64,000 nucleotides of DNA from Grimontia indica (GCF_000333895.2 NZ_ANFM02000001.1:78231-142230); one strand, 5' to 3'; shown: positions 46,904-55,816, counted from the first letter of the stretch. Notes: generated by a model not told the origin, from the letters alone. Numbers and translations are program-made.

Positions 46904-47000
46904 CGTCATCGGTAGCTCCGCTACCAACACCTGATGAATATTTTCAACGGTGTGAGGCCGGAAGCTTTGCGTCCCAGGCTTTCGCCTTGGTTTGCCTTTT
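46904..47000 (-). ncRNA. GEMM-I cyclic-di-GMP riboswitch (tfoY leader)
   Basis: Read on the minus strand, the segment contains AAAGGCAAACC, a GNRA-type hairpin loop GGCGAAAGCC, the conserved GGGACGCAAAGCYUCCGGCCU core, and the closing GGTAGCGGAGCTACCG hairpin. These are the landmarks of the c-di-GMP-I aptamer that controls tfoY in Vibrio cholerae. The aptamer ends about 110 bases before the tfoY start. A CCGG-TTCG-CCGG hairpin at 46878-46890 could be part of the expression platform. Confidence 0.93.
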
Positions 47001-47312
47001 TCTTGACGAGATTTAGCTTAACCGAATCGCGTCTTTTTGTCGTTATTGCTGGTCGAACAAAGTGTGATCTTAGTTCAGAACGAACTCTATTGATTTCTTT
47101 GTAATTATTCCGTTCTCTTTGTTATTGCAGAAATTTCGACCATCGCACCCCTTTTACAGTATGCAATAAGGGTAGCACTAGAAATCTGGGCATTTTATTG
47201 ATTTTGAGGTTCGTCGCAATAACAAGATGCATTTATTTGGAAAACTTGTCAGTAAAAGAAAAGCCTGAGCGTAAAGCTAAGGCTTTTTGGTGACATTTAC
47301 GGCGATTTTGGG
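47001..47312. other. Promoter region for tfoY and end of purR
   Basis: AT-rich; no gene seen. It contains the purR terminator at 47259-47288 and must hold the tfoY promoter. Confidence 0.5.
47259..47288 (-). terminator. Terminator after purR
   Basis: AAAAGCCT and AGGCTTTTT flank GAGC/GCT half-stems; read on the minus strand it ends in TTTTCTTTT. It lies 25 bases past the purR stop. Confidence 0.75.
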
Positions 47313-48323
47313 CTATGACTGTTTTAAATTCTTTACAGAGCGTCGCACAATCAATTCAGGCTGCATTTCAAAAATCTGTTGCTGGTTCTCTTTGTTTGCC
47401 AGACGTTCCATCAGCAGCTTAATCGCTGTTTTGCCCAAACGGTTTTTAGGCTGGTGAATTGTGGTTAACGGTGGCGAGAAGAAGCCAGCTAAATCGATGT
47501 TGTCATAGCCAATGATGGAAATGTCATTCGGCACATCCAGACCCGCCTGACGGAAGGTACTGATCGCAGCCAATGCCATAATGTCGTTAAAACAGAATAC
47601 GGCAGTAGGGCGGTCATCCAGCGCGACAAGCTTATTCGCGGCTTCTACCGCAGAATCACATTCGAAATCCGCTTCGACAATCCAATCCAGGTTGTAAGTC
47701 AGGCCAGCTTCTTCCAGCGCTTTGCGAAAACCGTCCAGACGCTCTCTACAAGTCAGTTTATCCATCTGGCCTGAGATACAGCCAATCTTGGTGTGACCGT
47801 TTTCAATAAAGTGTTTGGTGGCAATGTATCCACCAAGCTCTGCGTTGTCCTGAATGCAGTCAGTGTTAATGTGCTGCGTACCCCAGTCCATCACGACCAT
47901 TGGCAGATCCTGCTTCTTCTCAAGCAGAGAAAGCAGTTCTTCGTTTAGGTCAGAACACATCACCAGCAGGCCATCCACGCGCTTTTCAGCTAGCATACGA
48001 AGGTAATCGCGCTGCTTGGAGAGATTACCTTCGGTATTACACAGGATCAGCGTGTAGCCTTCTTTGTAGCAGTATTCTTCTACACCATGCACCACTTCCG
48101 CGAAGAATGGGTTGGTTGATTTGGTCACCAGCATGCCAATGGTGCGGGTAGAGTTGCACTTCAAGCTTCTAGCCACGGCGCTTGGTGCGTAGTTCAGTTC
48201 GTCGACAGCGGCCCAGACTTTCTTGGTCGTGTTCTCTGCAACAAAACGCGTCTTGTTGATCACGTGCGAAACTGTTGTTGTAGAGACACCGGCGAGTCGT
48301 GCGACGTCTTTAATTGTTGCCAT
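47313..48323 (-). CDS. purR: Purine repressor PurR
   Basis: A 336-residue LacI-family repressor. The N-terminal helix-turn-helix and hinge read [20 protein letters not shown], then NKTRFVAE and [10 protein letters not shown], matching PurR almost completely. The core has [40 protein letters not shown] and [11 protein letters not shown]. RbsR is the closest alternative, but the VVMDWG and hinge segments fit Vibrio PurR better. It binds hypoxanthine or guanine and represses purine synthesis genes. Confidence 0.85.
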   Translation of the reverse strand: MATIKDVARLAGVSTTTVSHVINKTRFVAENTTKKVWAAVDELNYAPSAVARSLKCNSTRTIGMLVTKSTNPFFAEVVHGVEEYCYKEGYTLILCNTEGNLSKQRDYLRMLAEKRVDGLLVMCSDLNEELLSLLEKKQDLPMVVMDWGTQHINTDCIQDNAELGGYIATKHFIENGHTKIGCISGQMDKLTCRERLDGFRKALEEAGLTYNLDWIVEADFECDSAVEAANKLVALDDRPTAVFCFNDIMALAAISTFRQAGLDVPNDISIIGYDNIDLAGFFSPPLTTIHQPKNRLGKTAIKLLMERLANKENQQQIFEMQPELIVRRSVKNLKQS

Positions 48324-48473
48324 TCAGTAATCTTCTTATCGTTTTATTGGCAGTCTCTGTCATATCGGACTGCACAAGTTTACGCCGCTCAACCTATCAG
48401 AATATTTTCGATTCAATCCGACGGTATAAGCGGCGTATTAGGTTCGTTCAAATTGTGGTCGTATTTCTCCCCC

Positions 48474-48504
48474 TTTGTGCGCGTAATCAGACGTTACGCA
48501 CAAA
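48474..48504. promoter_or_regulatory. Palindrome upstream of purR
   Basis: TTTGTGCGCGTAA pairs with TTACGCACAAA (two extra bases in the left arm). It lies 150 bases ahead of purR. It is not a canonical PurR operator, but could bind another regulator. Confidence 0.4.
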
Positions 48505-48754
48505 TCATCAATACCTTATCGGTGAGGGGAGGTAATATCGCGCGAGGCACTTACATGAGTTTGTTGCAAGATTTCAGAAAATTCTCAATGCCAATCGCTT
48601 GCGTTCACAGTTTAATGTCAATGGTCCTACGCCGCAATTATTGTGTCTTAGAGACGTGCATAAGGTTGATGCGCATCATGCTAACCACACAGTGCGTACT
48701 TTCAGTTTCAGCTAACTGAGCGCCAGCTTGGTGATTTTGAACAGCTATAAACAC

Positions 48755-48782
48755 AAAAAGCCGGGAACAAGCCCGGCTTTTG
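48755..48782 (-). terminator. Terminator after torD
   Basis: AAAAAGCCGGG and CCCGGCTTTT form an 11-bp stem with a short loop, 18 bases past the torD stop. Confidence 0.9.
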
Positions 48783-48800
48783 AACACTGTGCTTGTCCGT

Positions 48801-49454
48801 TTATTCGCCTTTAAGGAAGGCTTGGTCCAACTTGATAAAGGACACCAACAAGTTCGCTGCAGCTTTATAGAAGCCGAATTTGTCGAACTGCTGCACGGTT
48901 TGTTGGAACTGCTCAATCCAAGGCAGCATCATGGTTTCAAGAAAACGTTGCTGCTCTTGCATCATCGCTTCTTGTTTTTCCTCGTCTGTTTCTTTGTTCG
49001 CGAGGATCGACAGGTTACCCATAAAGTCGAGTTCTACCGCCAAGTGATCAAACGGCTCGTTAAAGTCTTTCCGTTGAGCAATACCGTACTTGTCCATCCA
49101 ATGGCCCATTTCAACCGCTGGCTTGTCGTTCAACAAGCCGGTTTCGCCAATGTACATAGAGGCGTAAGGCAGGGCGCCTGACTTCGGTGTGCTCAGGAAC
49201 AAGGCGCAGAAATCTGCCGCCAATTCAAGCTGTGCATCTTCTCTGACTTTCAGTTTCGCCAGTGCGTCACGAAATTCCGCAATCGGGGCTTTCAATTCGT
49301 CGGTCATCGCCAACACGGAGTAGTAGTTATCCATGTCGCCGCCGTGGTAGTTGTCCAGATCTTGCTGGGTCAACTCCGTCGCAAACAGTGAAGACATCCA
49401 CCAGTAAAACTCGGCACGTTGTTCGTTAATGGCGATAAATTCTTGCATTGTCAT
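48801..49454 (-). CDS. torD: TorA-specific chaperone TorD
   Basis: A 217-residue helical chaperone of the TorD/DmsD family that binds the TorA twin-arginine signal and helps molybdenum cofactor insertion. The segment CALFLSTPKSGALPYASMYIGE and the later EPFDHLAVELDFMGNLS match TorD. The start is ATG 49454 or ATG 49448; a GGA site at better spacing favours the second. A strong hairpin separates it from torA. Confidence 0.92.
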   Translation of the reverse strand: MTMQEFIAINEQRAEFYWWMSSLFATELTQQDLDNYHGGDMDNYYSVLAMTDELKAPIAEFRDALAKLKVREDAQLELAADFCALFLSTPKSGALPYASMYIGETGLLNDKPAVEMGHWMDKYGIAQRKDFNEPFDHLAVELDFMGNLSILANKETDEEKQEAMMQEQQRFLETMMLPWIEQFQQTVQQFDKFGFYKAAANLLVSFIKLDQAFLKGE

Positions 49455-49500
49455 TCCGTAAGTGAGGGATGTTTTTCGTTAATTCTAACCAGCTTAGAGT

Positions 49501-49528
49501 AAAAAAGGGCAGCCAAGCTGCCCTTTTT
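49501..49528 (-). terminator. Hairpin between torA and torD
   Basis: AAAAAGGGCAGC and GCTGCCCTTTTT form a perfect 12-bp stem around CAA. It lies 15 bases past the torA stop and 47 bases ahead of torD, so it should reduce torD expression relative to torCA. Confidence 0.9.
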
Positions 49529-49542
49529 CTTCACACTGTCTC

Positions 49543-52071
49543 TTATGCGATATCCATCGCCGGGAACAGTGGGTTAACGTCGTCAACCGCGATAGGGCCG
49601 CTGAAGCCTGTCACTGCTGGCACTTTGCCAGTGTATTTCTCAATTTCAACCAGTGCAGTGTGTGCAGAGGTTGCCTGAGCCAGCTTAGAGGTACCGATAT
49701 CAACGGTCAGTACGTTTGGATCGCCGTAAGTACACAGGGTACCTGGTTTGCCACCTTCCAGCGGCGCATACCATGCACCCTCGTGGATACGACATACGCC
49801 AGACATGTAATCGTCAGTCACCACTGCACCAGCCAGTACCTGACCACGGTCGTTGAACACGCGTACGATGTCGCCAGATTGGATACCACGTGCCTTCGCG
49901 TCAGCAGTGCTGATGTAGCAAGGCTCGCGACCTGCTACCGCGTAAGTGCCGCGGTGGTCGTCAGACGAACACAACTGCGAGTGCAGACGGTGGTTCGGGT
50001 GACAGCTTTGCAGGTGGATAGGGTACTGCTTCGACTTAGGACCACCGTGGCTACGTTCTACTTTTTCGAACCACATTGGGTGACCCTGACAGTCGTCGTA
50101 ACCCATGTCGGCGATGGTCTTACAGTAGATCTCGATCAGACCAGATGCTGTGCCCAATGGCTCCAGATCCGGTTCTTTACGGAACGCTGCGTGACGAACC
50201 CACTCTGAACCTTCTGGGAATGCGATGAATTGCTCTTCTTCCCAGAACTTAACGAAGTTAGGCATGCGAACGCCGATACCACGACCTTGCAGACGTGCAC
50301 CGTTGTAGATTTCTTCAATCCACTCCATCTTGGTCTTACCGCCAGTGAAGGCTTCTTCACGACCGTAACGGGTACACAGCTCACGGAAGATATCGAAATC
50401 GTCTTTCGCTTCGAACATTGGCTCAACGATTTGTTTCATCGCGATGATGCCTTTATTCGAGTGGTTACCGAACTGCTCGATGTCGTTACGTTCGTAAGTG
50501 GTGGTCGCTGGCAGAACGATGTCTGCAAAGCGGCAAGTCGCTGTCCATTGGTGCTCAACGCTGACAACCGTTTCCAAATTACGCCACGCTTTGATCATAC
50601 GGTTACGATCCTGGTGGTGGTGGAATGGGTTGTTACCACAGAAGATAGCCATCTTCATGTGTGGGAATTTCACGCTGTGGCCGTTGAACTGGATAGTGGT
50701 ACCCGGGTTCTCGATACAATCAACGAAACGCGCAACAGGGATGTAGCTTGAGTAGCCGTTGTAGCTGCCGCTGTGGATTGGATCAACGCCAGTCACTGAG
50801 CTGAAACCAGACATCAGTGGGCCCGCAGAAGTAATCGTACCTGCGTCGTTGTAGTGCCAACCGAAGCCGAAACCACCGCCTGGCAGACCGATTTGACCCA
50901 GCATGGCTGCCAGAACAACGATCATCCACGCGTATTGTTCGCCGTGCTGCATGCGCTGCAGACACCAACCCGCAATGATCTGGGTGCGGCCATTTGCCAT
51001 GGTGCGCGCCAGTTCGCGGATTTGATCAGCAGGGATGCCACAGATTTCAGCCGCCCACTCAGGTGTTTTTTCTACGCCGTCTTTCTCACCGGTCAGGTAA
51101 GGAACGAACTTATCGAAGCCCGTTGTGTAGTCAGCCAGGAACTGCTCGTCGTAAAGCTTCTCAGTGTACAGCGTGTGTGCGATCGCCAGCATCAGAGGGA
51201 CGTCAGTTTGCGGGTTAACCGCAACCTGAGAACCGCCGAAGAACTTGTATGATTCGTTCTTCACCGGGTCAACGTGAATCACGTTGATTTCGCCTGCTTT
51301 TACTTTCTCAGCCAGTTGCTGGTAGTAACCGTAAACGCTGTGGTCTGGAACCAGCCAGCCCACTTGCAGGTTCTTGATTGGGTCTGAACCCCAGATAACG
51401 ATGTTTTTCGCGTTTTCCAGAACCAGCGGCCAAGAAGTTTGTTGCTCATAAACTTCCATCGCACCTGCAACGTAAGGTAGAACAACCTGCGCAGAACCAG
51501 TCGAGTAGTCGCCCACTTTTGCCAGGTAAGTACCGTGCAGGCTGATAGCGCGCTGCATCATAGTACCGGCGGTGTTGAACTTACCGCATGACTGCCAGCC
51601 AGAGTGACCTGCATACAGTGCGCTTGGGCCATAGGTGTTTTGAACACGCTCTAGCTCGTGGTGGAAGAAGTCCAAAGCCTGTGACCATGGCACACGTACA
51701 AAGCGGTTGTCACCACGTTGTGAAGTGTCTGATTTCCAGCCGTGCTTCAGCCAGTCGATGCGTACCATTGGGTACTTAACGCGAGATGGGTTGTAGACCA
51801 CTTCACGTACACCGTTCAGCATTGAGGTTGGGTGTGGATCGTTTTCAAACGCTACTGTGTCAACCCAGATACCGTTTTCAACTTTCGCGCGGAATGCACC
51901 CCAGTGTGAACCGTGGATAACTTCGCCAGAGAAGGTGTTTTTCGCTTCAGTCGCGGCCATTGCTTTGCGTGGTGCCAGCAGGCTGGAACCAATCACAACA
52001 CCCGCACTGGCGGTTAACATGCCAGAGAGAAAACGACGGCGGGAAATGCCTTGTTGTTTTTCAGTCGCCAT
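49543..52071 (-). CDS. torA: Trimethylamine N-oxide reductase TorA
   Basis: An 842-residue periplasmic molybdoenzyme that reduces trimethylamine N-oxide to trimethylamine. The twin-arginine signal is SRRRFLSG. The molybdenum-ligating serine lies in GDYSTGSAQ, as in TMAO/DMSO reductases. No iron-sulfur binding Cys cluster is present near the N-terminus, as expected for TorA. It follows torC by 78 bases on the same strand, and torD lies downstream. Confidence 0.95.
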   Translation of the reverse strand: MATEKQQGISRRRFLSGMLTASAGVVIGSSLLAPRKAMAATEAKNTFSGEVIHGSHWGAFRAKVENGIWVDTVAFENDPHPTSMLNGVREVVYNPSRVKYPMVRIDWLKHGWKSDTSQRGDNRFVRVPWSQALDFFHHELERVQNTYGPSALYAGHSGWQSCGKFNTAGTMMQRAISLHGTYLAKVGDYSTGSAQVVLPYVAGAMEVYEQQTSWPLVLENAKNIVIWGSDPIKNLQVGWLVPDHSVYGYYQQLAEKVKAGEINVIHVDPVKNESYKFFGGSQVAVNPQTDVPLMLAIAHTLYTEKLYDEQFLADYTTGFDKFVPYLTGEKDGVEKTPEWAAEICGIPADQIRELARTMANGRTQIIAGWCLQRMQHGEQYAWMIVVLAAMLGQIGLPGGGFGFGWHYNDAGTITSAGPLMSGFSSVTGVDPIHSGSYNGYSSYIPVARFVDCIENPGTTIQFNGHSVKFPHMKMAIFCGNNPFHHHQDRNRMIKAWRNLETVVSVEHQWTATCRFADIVLPATTTYERNDIEQFGNHSNKGIIAMKQIVEPMFEAKDDFDIFRELCTRYGREEAFTGGKTKMEWIEEIYNGARLQGRGIGVRMPNFVKFWEEEQFIAFPEGSEWVRHAAFRKEPDLEPLGTASGLIEIYCKTIADMGYDDCQGHPMWFEKVERSHGGPKSKQYPIHLQSCHPNHRLHSQLCSSDDHRGTYAVAGREPCYISTADAKARGIQSGDIVRVFNDRGQVLAGAVVTDDYMSGVCRIHEGAWYAPLEGGKPGTLCTYGDPNVLTVDIGTSKLAQATSAHTALVEIEKYTGKVPAVTGFSGPIAVDDVNPLFPAMDIA

Positions 52072-52149
52072 GTAGAAGTCCTTATAGTTTTTAATTCATC
52101 AGGGCAGATGCACGAGGGCGCATCTGCCGCTTAGTATTCTTTTTGCCGA

Positions 52150-53313
52150 TTAGTGGGCGCCTGCACCGCCGGTATCACTACCGTGGTTTTGCAGATACTT
52201 CAGCAGAGTGCGCTCTTCGGTCTTGCTCAGGCGGTAGTAAGCACTCATCGCTTTCAGGCTTGAAATCCAGCCGTTTGCAGTGAAGTGGCCAGGGGCCGGT
52301 GCTGCGTGACAAGAGTTACAAGAAGATGCGTACATTTCTGATGCGTAGTCCCAGATAGGGTCAATGCTTTCAACCAGGTGATCTTTGGTGATGTAGGCAT
52401 TCACAGCCACTTGTTTCCAAGCGATGTTGGTTGCTGGATCCACTTCTTCAGAAATCACAGTCTCAGTTGCTTTCACGTCACCACGAACGGTCGCCTTGAA
52501 TACGCGTTTACCCATGTACTCGGTCATTACACGGCCTTTACCGTTGGTTTCGATCCAGCCTTGAACACGAACTTTCAGCATGTCGCCTTCTTCGCCAACC
52601 ACTTCTACTTCAGAAGCTGGCAGCAGCTGACCTTCAACCTTGCCGTTTGCATCAGCGGTAGCAAACAGGCTCTTCTCTTCGATAGAGAACAGTTTCTTGG
52701 CGCCAGCAGGCGCGGTTGCAGAAGCAGTCAGGGTTTCGAATGTCTTACGGAAGCCACCTGCCATGTTTGGCAATTCGTGAGCAATACCTTTGTGACATTC
52801 GATACACGCCATATTTTCTTTCGCTGCAGGGATCATTTCTTTCATCGCCTGAACAGACTGCTTGTCGTGATCCATCGCTTCATATGAGTGACAGGTTGTA
52901 CAGGTCTTGTAGTTCTCGTCAGCCATGCGATCCCAGACTTTCTGGGCGAGTTCGAGTCGGTGTTCCTCAAACTTTTCTGGGGTATCAATCTTGCCCGTCA
53001 CGAAGTGGTGGTAAACGTCTTTATAAGCGCCCATTTTGCGCCAGATTTTGCCTACGAAATCTTTAGGCTGGTGACAGTCTACACATTCAGCACGGATGCC
53101 TTTTGCGTTGCTGTAGTGAATCGACTGCTTATATTCCTCGTAGTTTTGCTGCATCGTGTGGCACGACACACAGAACTCGGTTTGAGAGAAGTAGTCGAGA
53201 GACTTGTTCATCACGACCACGCCGGCAACCGTGATGACAGCACCGATCAGAACCAGCGCAAGAATGGAGTACTTCGCGCTAGGTTTGTTCAGCTTCTGCA
53301 ATAGCTTTTTCAT
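52150..53313 (-). CDS. torC: Pentaheme c-type cytochrome TorC
   Basis: A NapC/NirT-family quinol dehydrogenase with five CxxCH heme motifs: CVSCH, CVDCH, CTTCH, CIECH and, in the C-terminal extension, CNSCH, the hallmark of TorC. One N-terminal membrane helix (YSILALVLIGAVITVAGVVV) anchors it. It passes electrons from menaquinol to TorA. The frame opens at 53385, but ATG 53313 gives MKKLLQKLNKPSAKYS, matching TorC proteins; that is the chosen start. Confidence 0.94.
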   Translation of the reverse strand: MKKLLQKLNKPSAKYSILALVLIGAVITVAGVVVMNKSLDYFSQTEFCVSCHTMQQNYEEYKQSIHYSNAKGIRAECVDCHQPKDFVGKIWRKMGAYKDVYHHFVTGKIDTPEKFEEHRLELAQKVWDRMADENYKTCTTCHSYEAMDHDKQSVQAMKEMIPAAKENMACIECHKGIAHELPNMAGGFRKTFETLTASATAPAGAKKLFSIEEKSLFATADANGKVEGQLLPASEVEVVGEEGDMLKVRVQGWIETNGKGRVMTEYMGKRVFKATVRGDVKATETVISEEVDPATNIAWKQVAVNAYITKDHLVESIDPIWDYASEMYASSCNSCHAAPAPGHFTANGWISSLKAMSAYYRLSKTEERTLLKYLQNHGSDTGGAGAH

Positions 53314-53470
53314 AAAAGTGGATACACCCATAAAAGTTTTTGTAGTTAGTGTTTGGGCCCATTCCGGCAGCGTGTTAGGAAGCAAGCCAGCGCACTATAG
53401 CTACATGTTTTTGATGCGTTATTTAGAGGTGGGCATAGTAGCGATTGGATATGAATATGGTTCATCTAGG

Positions 53471-53511
53471 AAATGAACAGGCGAGCGGCGAATATGAACA
53501 GATGTGAACAG
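53471..53511 (-). promoter_or_regulatory. Tor boxes in the torC-torR intergenic region
   Basis: Three decamers matching the Tor box CTGTTCATAT on the minus strand: CTGTTCATTT (53471-53480), CTGTTCATAT (53492-53501, exact) and CTGTTCACAT (53502-53511). The last two are directly adjacent. They lie 158-198 bases ahead of torC and are expected to bind phosphorylated TorR. Confidence 0.85.
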
Positions 53512-53711
53512 AATCGATTGTTAACGTGAGATGTGGGCTTTATGTGCTTCTAAATGTGCCTAAAATGACTTAATTGTCGCCTATCTCGCAAAAACACCCC
53601 TGTTGTTGTTAAAAAACATGGTTGATTTGTCGCACATAAAACTGCAATAACCATGAGATAAATCAAGTTTGTTAGCAATTTAGGTGGTACAGTGCGCCTC
53701 CTCATGACGAT

Positions 53712-53721
53712 ATGTGAACAG
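53712..53721 (-). promoter_or_regulatory. Tor box at the torR start
   Basis: CTGTTCACAT on the minus strand lies immediately ahead of the chosen torR start, overlapping its ribosome-binding region. It fits negative autoregulation of torR, known in E. coli. Confidence 0.65.
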
Positions 53722-53728
53722 GGTAAAT

Positions 53729-54442
53729 GTGACGCATCACATCTTGGTCGTAGATGATGAAGCAGTGACTCGCACCATGGTGAGCGCGTACTTCGAAAAA
53801 CAGGGATATCACGTCAGTCAGGCCGCTGACGGCAAGGAAATGCATCAGATTATGAACGAGCAGCACGTTGACTTAGTGCTGCTTGATATCAACCTCCCTG
53901 GCGAGGATGGGTTGATGCTGACACGCCAACTGCGCAGTAAATCCGATGTCGGTATTATTCTTATTACCGCGAGAACTGACAGCATTGACCGAATTGTTGG
54001 CTTGGAAATGGGGGCAGATGACTACTGCACCAAACCACTTGAATTACGAGAACTTCTTGTGCGAGTTCGCAATTTGCTCTGGCGCATTTCCAAGGCGAAT
54101 ACTCTGCCTGAAATGCAGAGTTCAGTAAAAGAAAGTGATAACATCGTGAACTTCAATGGCTGGACATTCGACATTGAACGTCGGGCATTGAACAAGGGCG
54201 ACAACGCAGTGAAACTCACCAAAGCAGAATATGAAATGCTGGTGGCGTTCACGGCGAACCGCAACCGGGTGTTGAGTCGGGAGCGGATCTTGAACTTGAT
54301 CAGCCATCGGGTCGATGCACCCAATGACAGAACCATTGATGTATTAGTTCGACGCTTACGAAACAAAATCGAGGTCGAACCCAAAAAGCCGCAAATGTTC
54401 ATTACTGTCCATGGCGAAGGTTACATGTTCGCGGGGAAATAA
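53729..54442 (+). CDS. torR: Response regulator TorR
   Basis: A 237-residue OmpR-class regulator. The receiver has the acidic pair in VVDDE, the phospho-acceptor Asp in VLLDINLPGEDGLMLTRQLR, and the conserved Thr and Lys (LITARTD; GADDYCTKPLELREL). The C-terminal winged helix has LTKAEYEMLVAF and RTIDVLVRRLRNKIE. The start is GTG 53729 (MTHHILVVDDE), preceded by AGGG; an earlier GTG at 53714 has no site. It activates torCAD when TorS signals TMAO. Confidence 0.93.
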   Translation: MTHHILVVDDEAVTRTMVSAYFEKQGYHVSQAADGKEMHQIMNEQHVDLVLLDINLPGEDGLMLTRQLRSKSDVGIILITARTDSIDRIVGLEMGADDYCTKPLELRELLVRVRNLLWRISKANTLPEMQSSVKESDNIVNFNGWTFDIERRALNKGDNAVKLTKAEYEMLVAFTANRNRVLSRERILNLISHRVDAPNDRTIDVLVRRLRNKIEVEPKKPQMFITVHGEGYMFAGK

Positions 54443-54465
54443 CGCCCGCGAACTCTGAGAGAACT

Positions 54466-54936
54466 ATGAATTACATTCCCTTTGAAGAATACAAACGTAA
54501 GTGGATTTTCACGCACCAGTCTATGCCTGTTACAGAAGAAGACCGCGAGCACATCAAACCGATGACCGAAGAGCGCGGCGGGCAGCTATGGCGCGATTTT
54601 GTCAGCCAACAAAGCCCAACGCCGGATCACTTCGGTAAAGGCGACTGGGCGATCATGCGTGATGTGTGGGAGCAAGAATCTGACTGGCAGCACCCTTGGG
54701 AAGAAGAAGGCGATTTGCCGGAGGACGTATTGGCGTTTTTCCCATGGGAAGATAATGCGGTGGTTTACTTCTGTTACGACAAAGGCAATATCGTTGAAAC
54801 CCGTTGGGGAATGTTCAAGAAGTACTGGAAAAACTTCTTGTTCTACGATGACAAGCCGCTGCTGATTGGCCGCAAACGCAAAGAAGCGGCGATGTTCGAA
54901 CAAAATGGCACAGTGAAGTTGGGTAAGCGCCCTTAG
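54466..54936 (+). CDS. DUF2947-like protein
   Basis: A 156-residue soluble protein rich in Trp, Asp and Glu (KRKWIFTHQSMPVTEEDREHIKPMTEERGG, HPWEEEGDLPEDVLAFFPWEDNAVVYF). I associate it with the Vibrio family DUF2947, from memory. Function unknown. It follows torR by 23 bases on the same strand, so it may be cotranscribed with it, which is unusual because torR is generally followed by torT/torS-related genes or stands alone. Confidence 0.6.
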   Translation: MNYIPFEEYKRKWIFTHQSMPVTEEDREHIKPMTEERGGQLWRDFVSQQSPTPDHFGKGDWAIMRDVWEQESDWQHPWEEEGDLPEDVLAFFPWEDNAVVYFCYDKGNIVETRWGMFKKYWKNFLFYDDKPLLIGRKRKEAAMFEQNGTVKLGKRP

Positions 54937-54966
54937 TTGCCTTAGTGCCAAACAATCAGATATGAA

Positions 54967-54993
54967 GAGCCGGGATTGAACCCCGGCTTTTTT
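54967..54993 (+). terminator. Terminator after the DUF2947 gene
   Basis: AGCCGGG and CCCGGCT form the stem, followed by a long T run, 31 bases past the stop. Confidence 0.9.
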
Positions 54994-55070
54994 TGTTTTA
55001 TAGGCCTGATTATTGCTAGTTTTTTAGTCAACGACAAAAATTTGCCGCCTCATTTTGATAAGGATTTTTC

Positions 55071-55463
55071 ATGAAAAAGTTACTGCTGAGCCTGATGACA
55101 ATGGGCATGGTTTCCGGCTGCAGCTATGTGTCTACCTATGGTGTGCATGGCAAGTTGCTGGGTACAGAGCAACAAATCGTCCAATGTGAGTATGAAGCGG
55201 CACTGGACACCCTGCAGCAGTTTACCGTTATCGGCAGTAACAAAGAGAAGTCTCAGGCTTTTGAGTTTATGGGTGTCGTGTATCAGGAAAAAATGGATCT
55301 GGAAGCATTTAATCACACGGTTGATAGGTATCTATTCAGTGACATGGGACGGGGAGAAAGCCGAGAGCAAGTGATCATGGAATGGAATGAAGCGCGCCGT
55401 GAAATACGTGAAAAGAGGCTTTATGAGCTCGGAAGAGCGGAATGTAGCACGGATTTTGCGTAG
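55071..55463 (+). CDS. Predicted small lipoprotein
   Basis: A 130-residue protein with a lipoprotein signal peptide (MKKLLLSLMTMGMVSGC, lipobox MVSGC, Cys17). The mature part is helical and charged. No family is recognised. It has an AAGGAT site just upstream. It stands alone between the DUF2947 terminator and a structured intergenic region. Confidence 0.7.
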   Translation: MKKLLLSLMTMGMVSGCSYVSTYGVHGKLLGTEQQIVQCEYEAALDTLQQFTVIGSNKEKSQAFEFMGVVYQEKMDLEAFNHTVDRYLFSDMGRGESREQVIMEWNEARREIREKRLYELGRAECSTDFA

Positions 55464-55624
55464 GGATTAACGTCCACTGGTGTACATATTTTTCAGCACA
55501 ACTGTGATCTTATTTCCACAGTATTACCTGACTCGCAAAATTGCTGCATCTGCATAAAACATAAAGGAACTTTCTTGTTTACCTCACAGTTTTCTTATTC
55601 ATCAGGTACTAAATTACCCCTGTG
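55464..55624. other. Intergenic stretch ahead of the candidate RNA
   Basis: No gene visible. It is AT-rich and could hold a promoter for the candidate structured RNA that follows. Confidence 0.4.
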
Positions 55625-55808
55625 TTCAAAATCAGTCAGTAATGCAAGGCCGCCACTTACAGACTGATTCTGAACCAAAAGACTTTCATTTCTTTCATTT
55701 GGTTTTATCAGCTGAAGGAAACTAATGAGAGGGCAGAACTCTAAATCTGCCAACGTAAAAACTCGAGGAAAACCAGCGTCGGTATTGGCCTATCAACGCT
55801 GGTTTTTT
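55625..55808 (+). ncRNA. Candidate structured small RNA with terminator
   Basis: Four consecutive hairpins are visible: 55630-55642 with 55657-55669 (12 of 13 paired), 55673-55679 with 55698-55704 (AACCAAA/TTTGGTT), 55732-55737 with 55746-55751 (GGCAGA/TCTGCC), and a terminator-type stem 55770-55779 with 55796-55805 (AAACCAGCGT/ACGCTGGTTT) followed by a T run. No protein frame fits this. The series ends before the convergent TRAP operon. It does not match any small RNA that I can recall, and the promoter is not assigned. Confidence 0.55.
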
Positions 55809-55816
55809 TCATTCTA

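Larger units (their letters stand above)
48324..48800. other. purR promoter region and torD downstream region
   Basis: No gene is supported; a plus-strand frame (48264-48719) runs antisense into the purR start and has no family features. An imperfect palindrome at 48474-48504 and the torD terminator are listed separately. Confidence 0.5.

Noticed and set aside
48264..48719. A 151-residue plus-strand frame across the purR start
   Set aside because: It runs antisense through the purR N-terminus and promoter, without recognisable domains.
55700..55760. Hammerhead-like CTAATGAG and GAAAC words within the candidate RNA
   Set aside because: The conserved CUGAUGA core is changed (CTAATGA) and the three-stem geometry does not close; not a ribozyme on this evidence.
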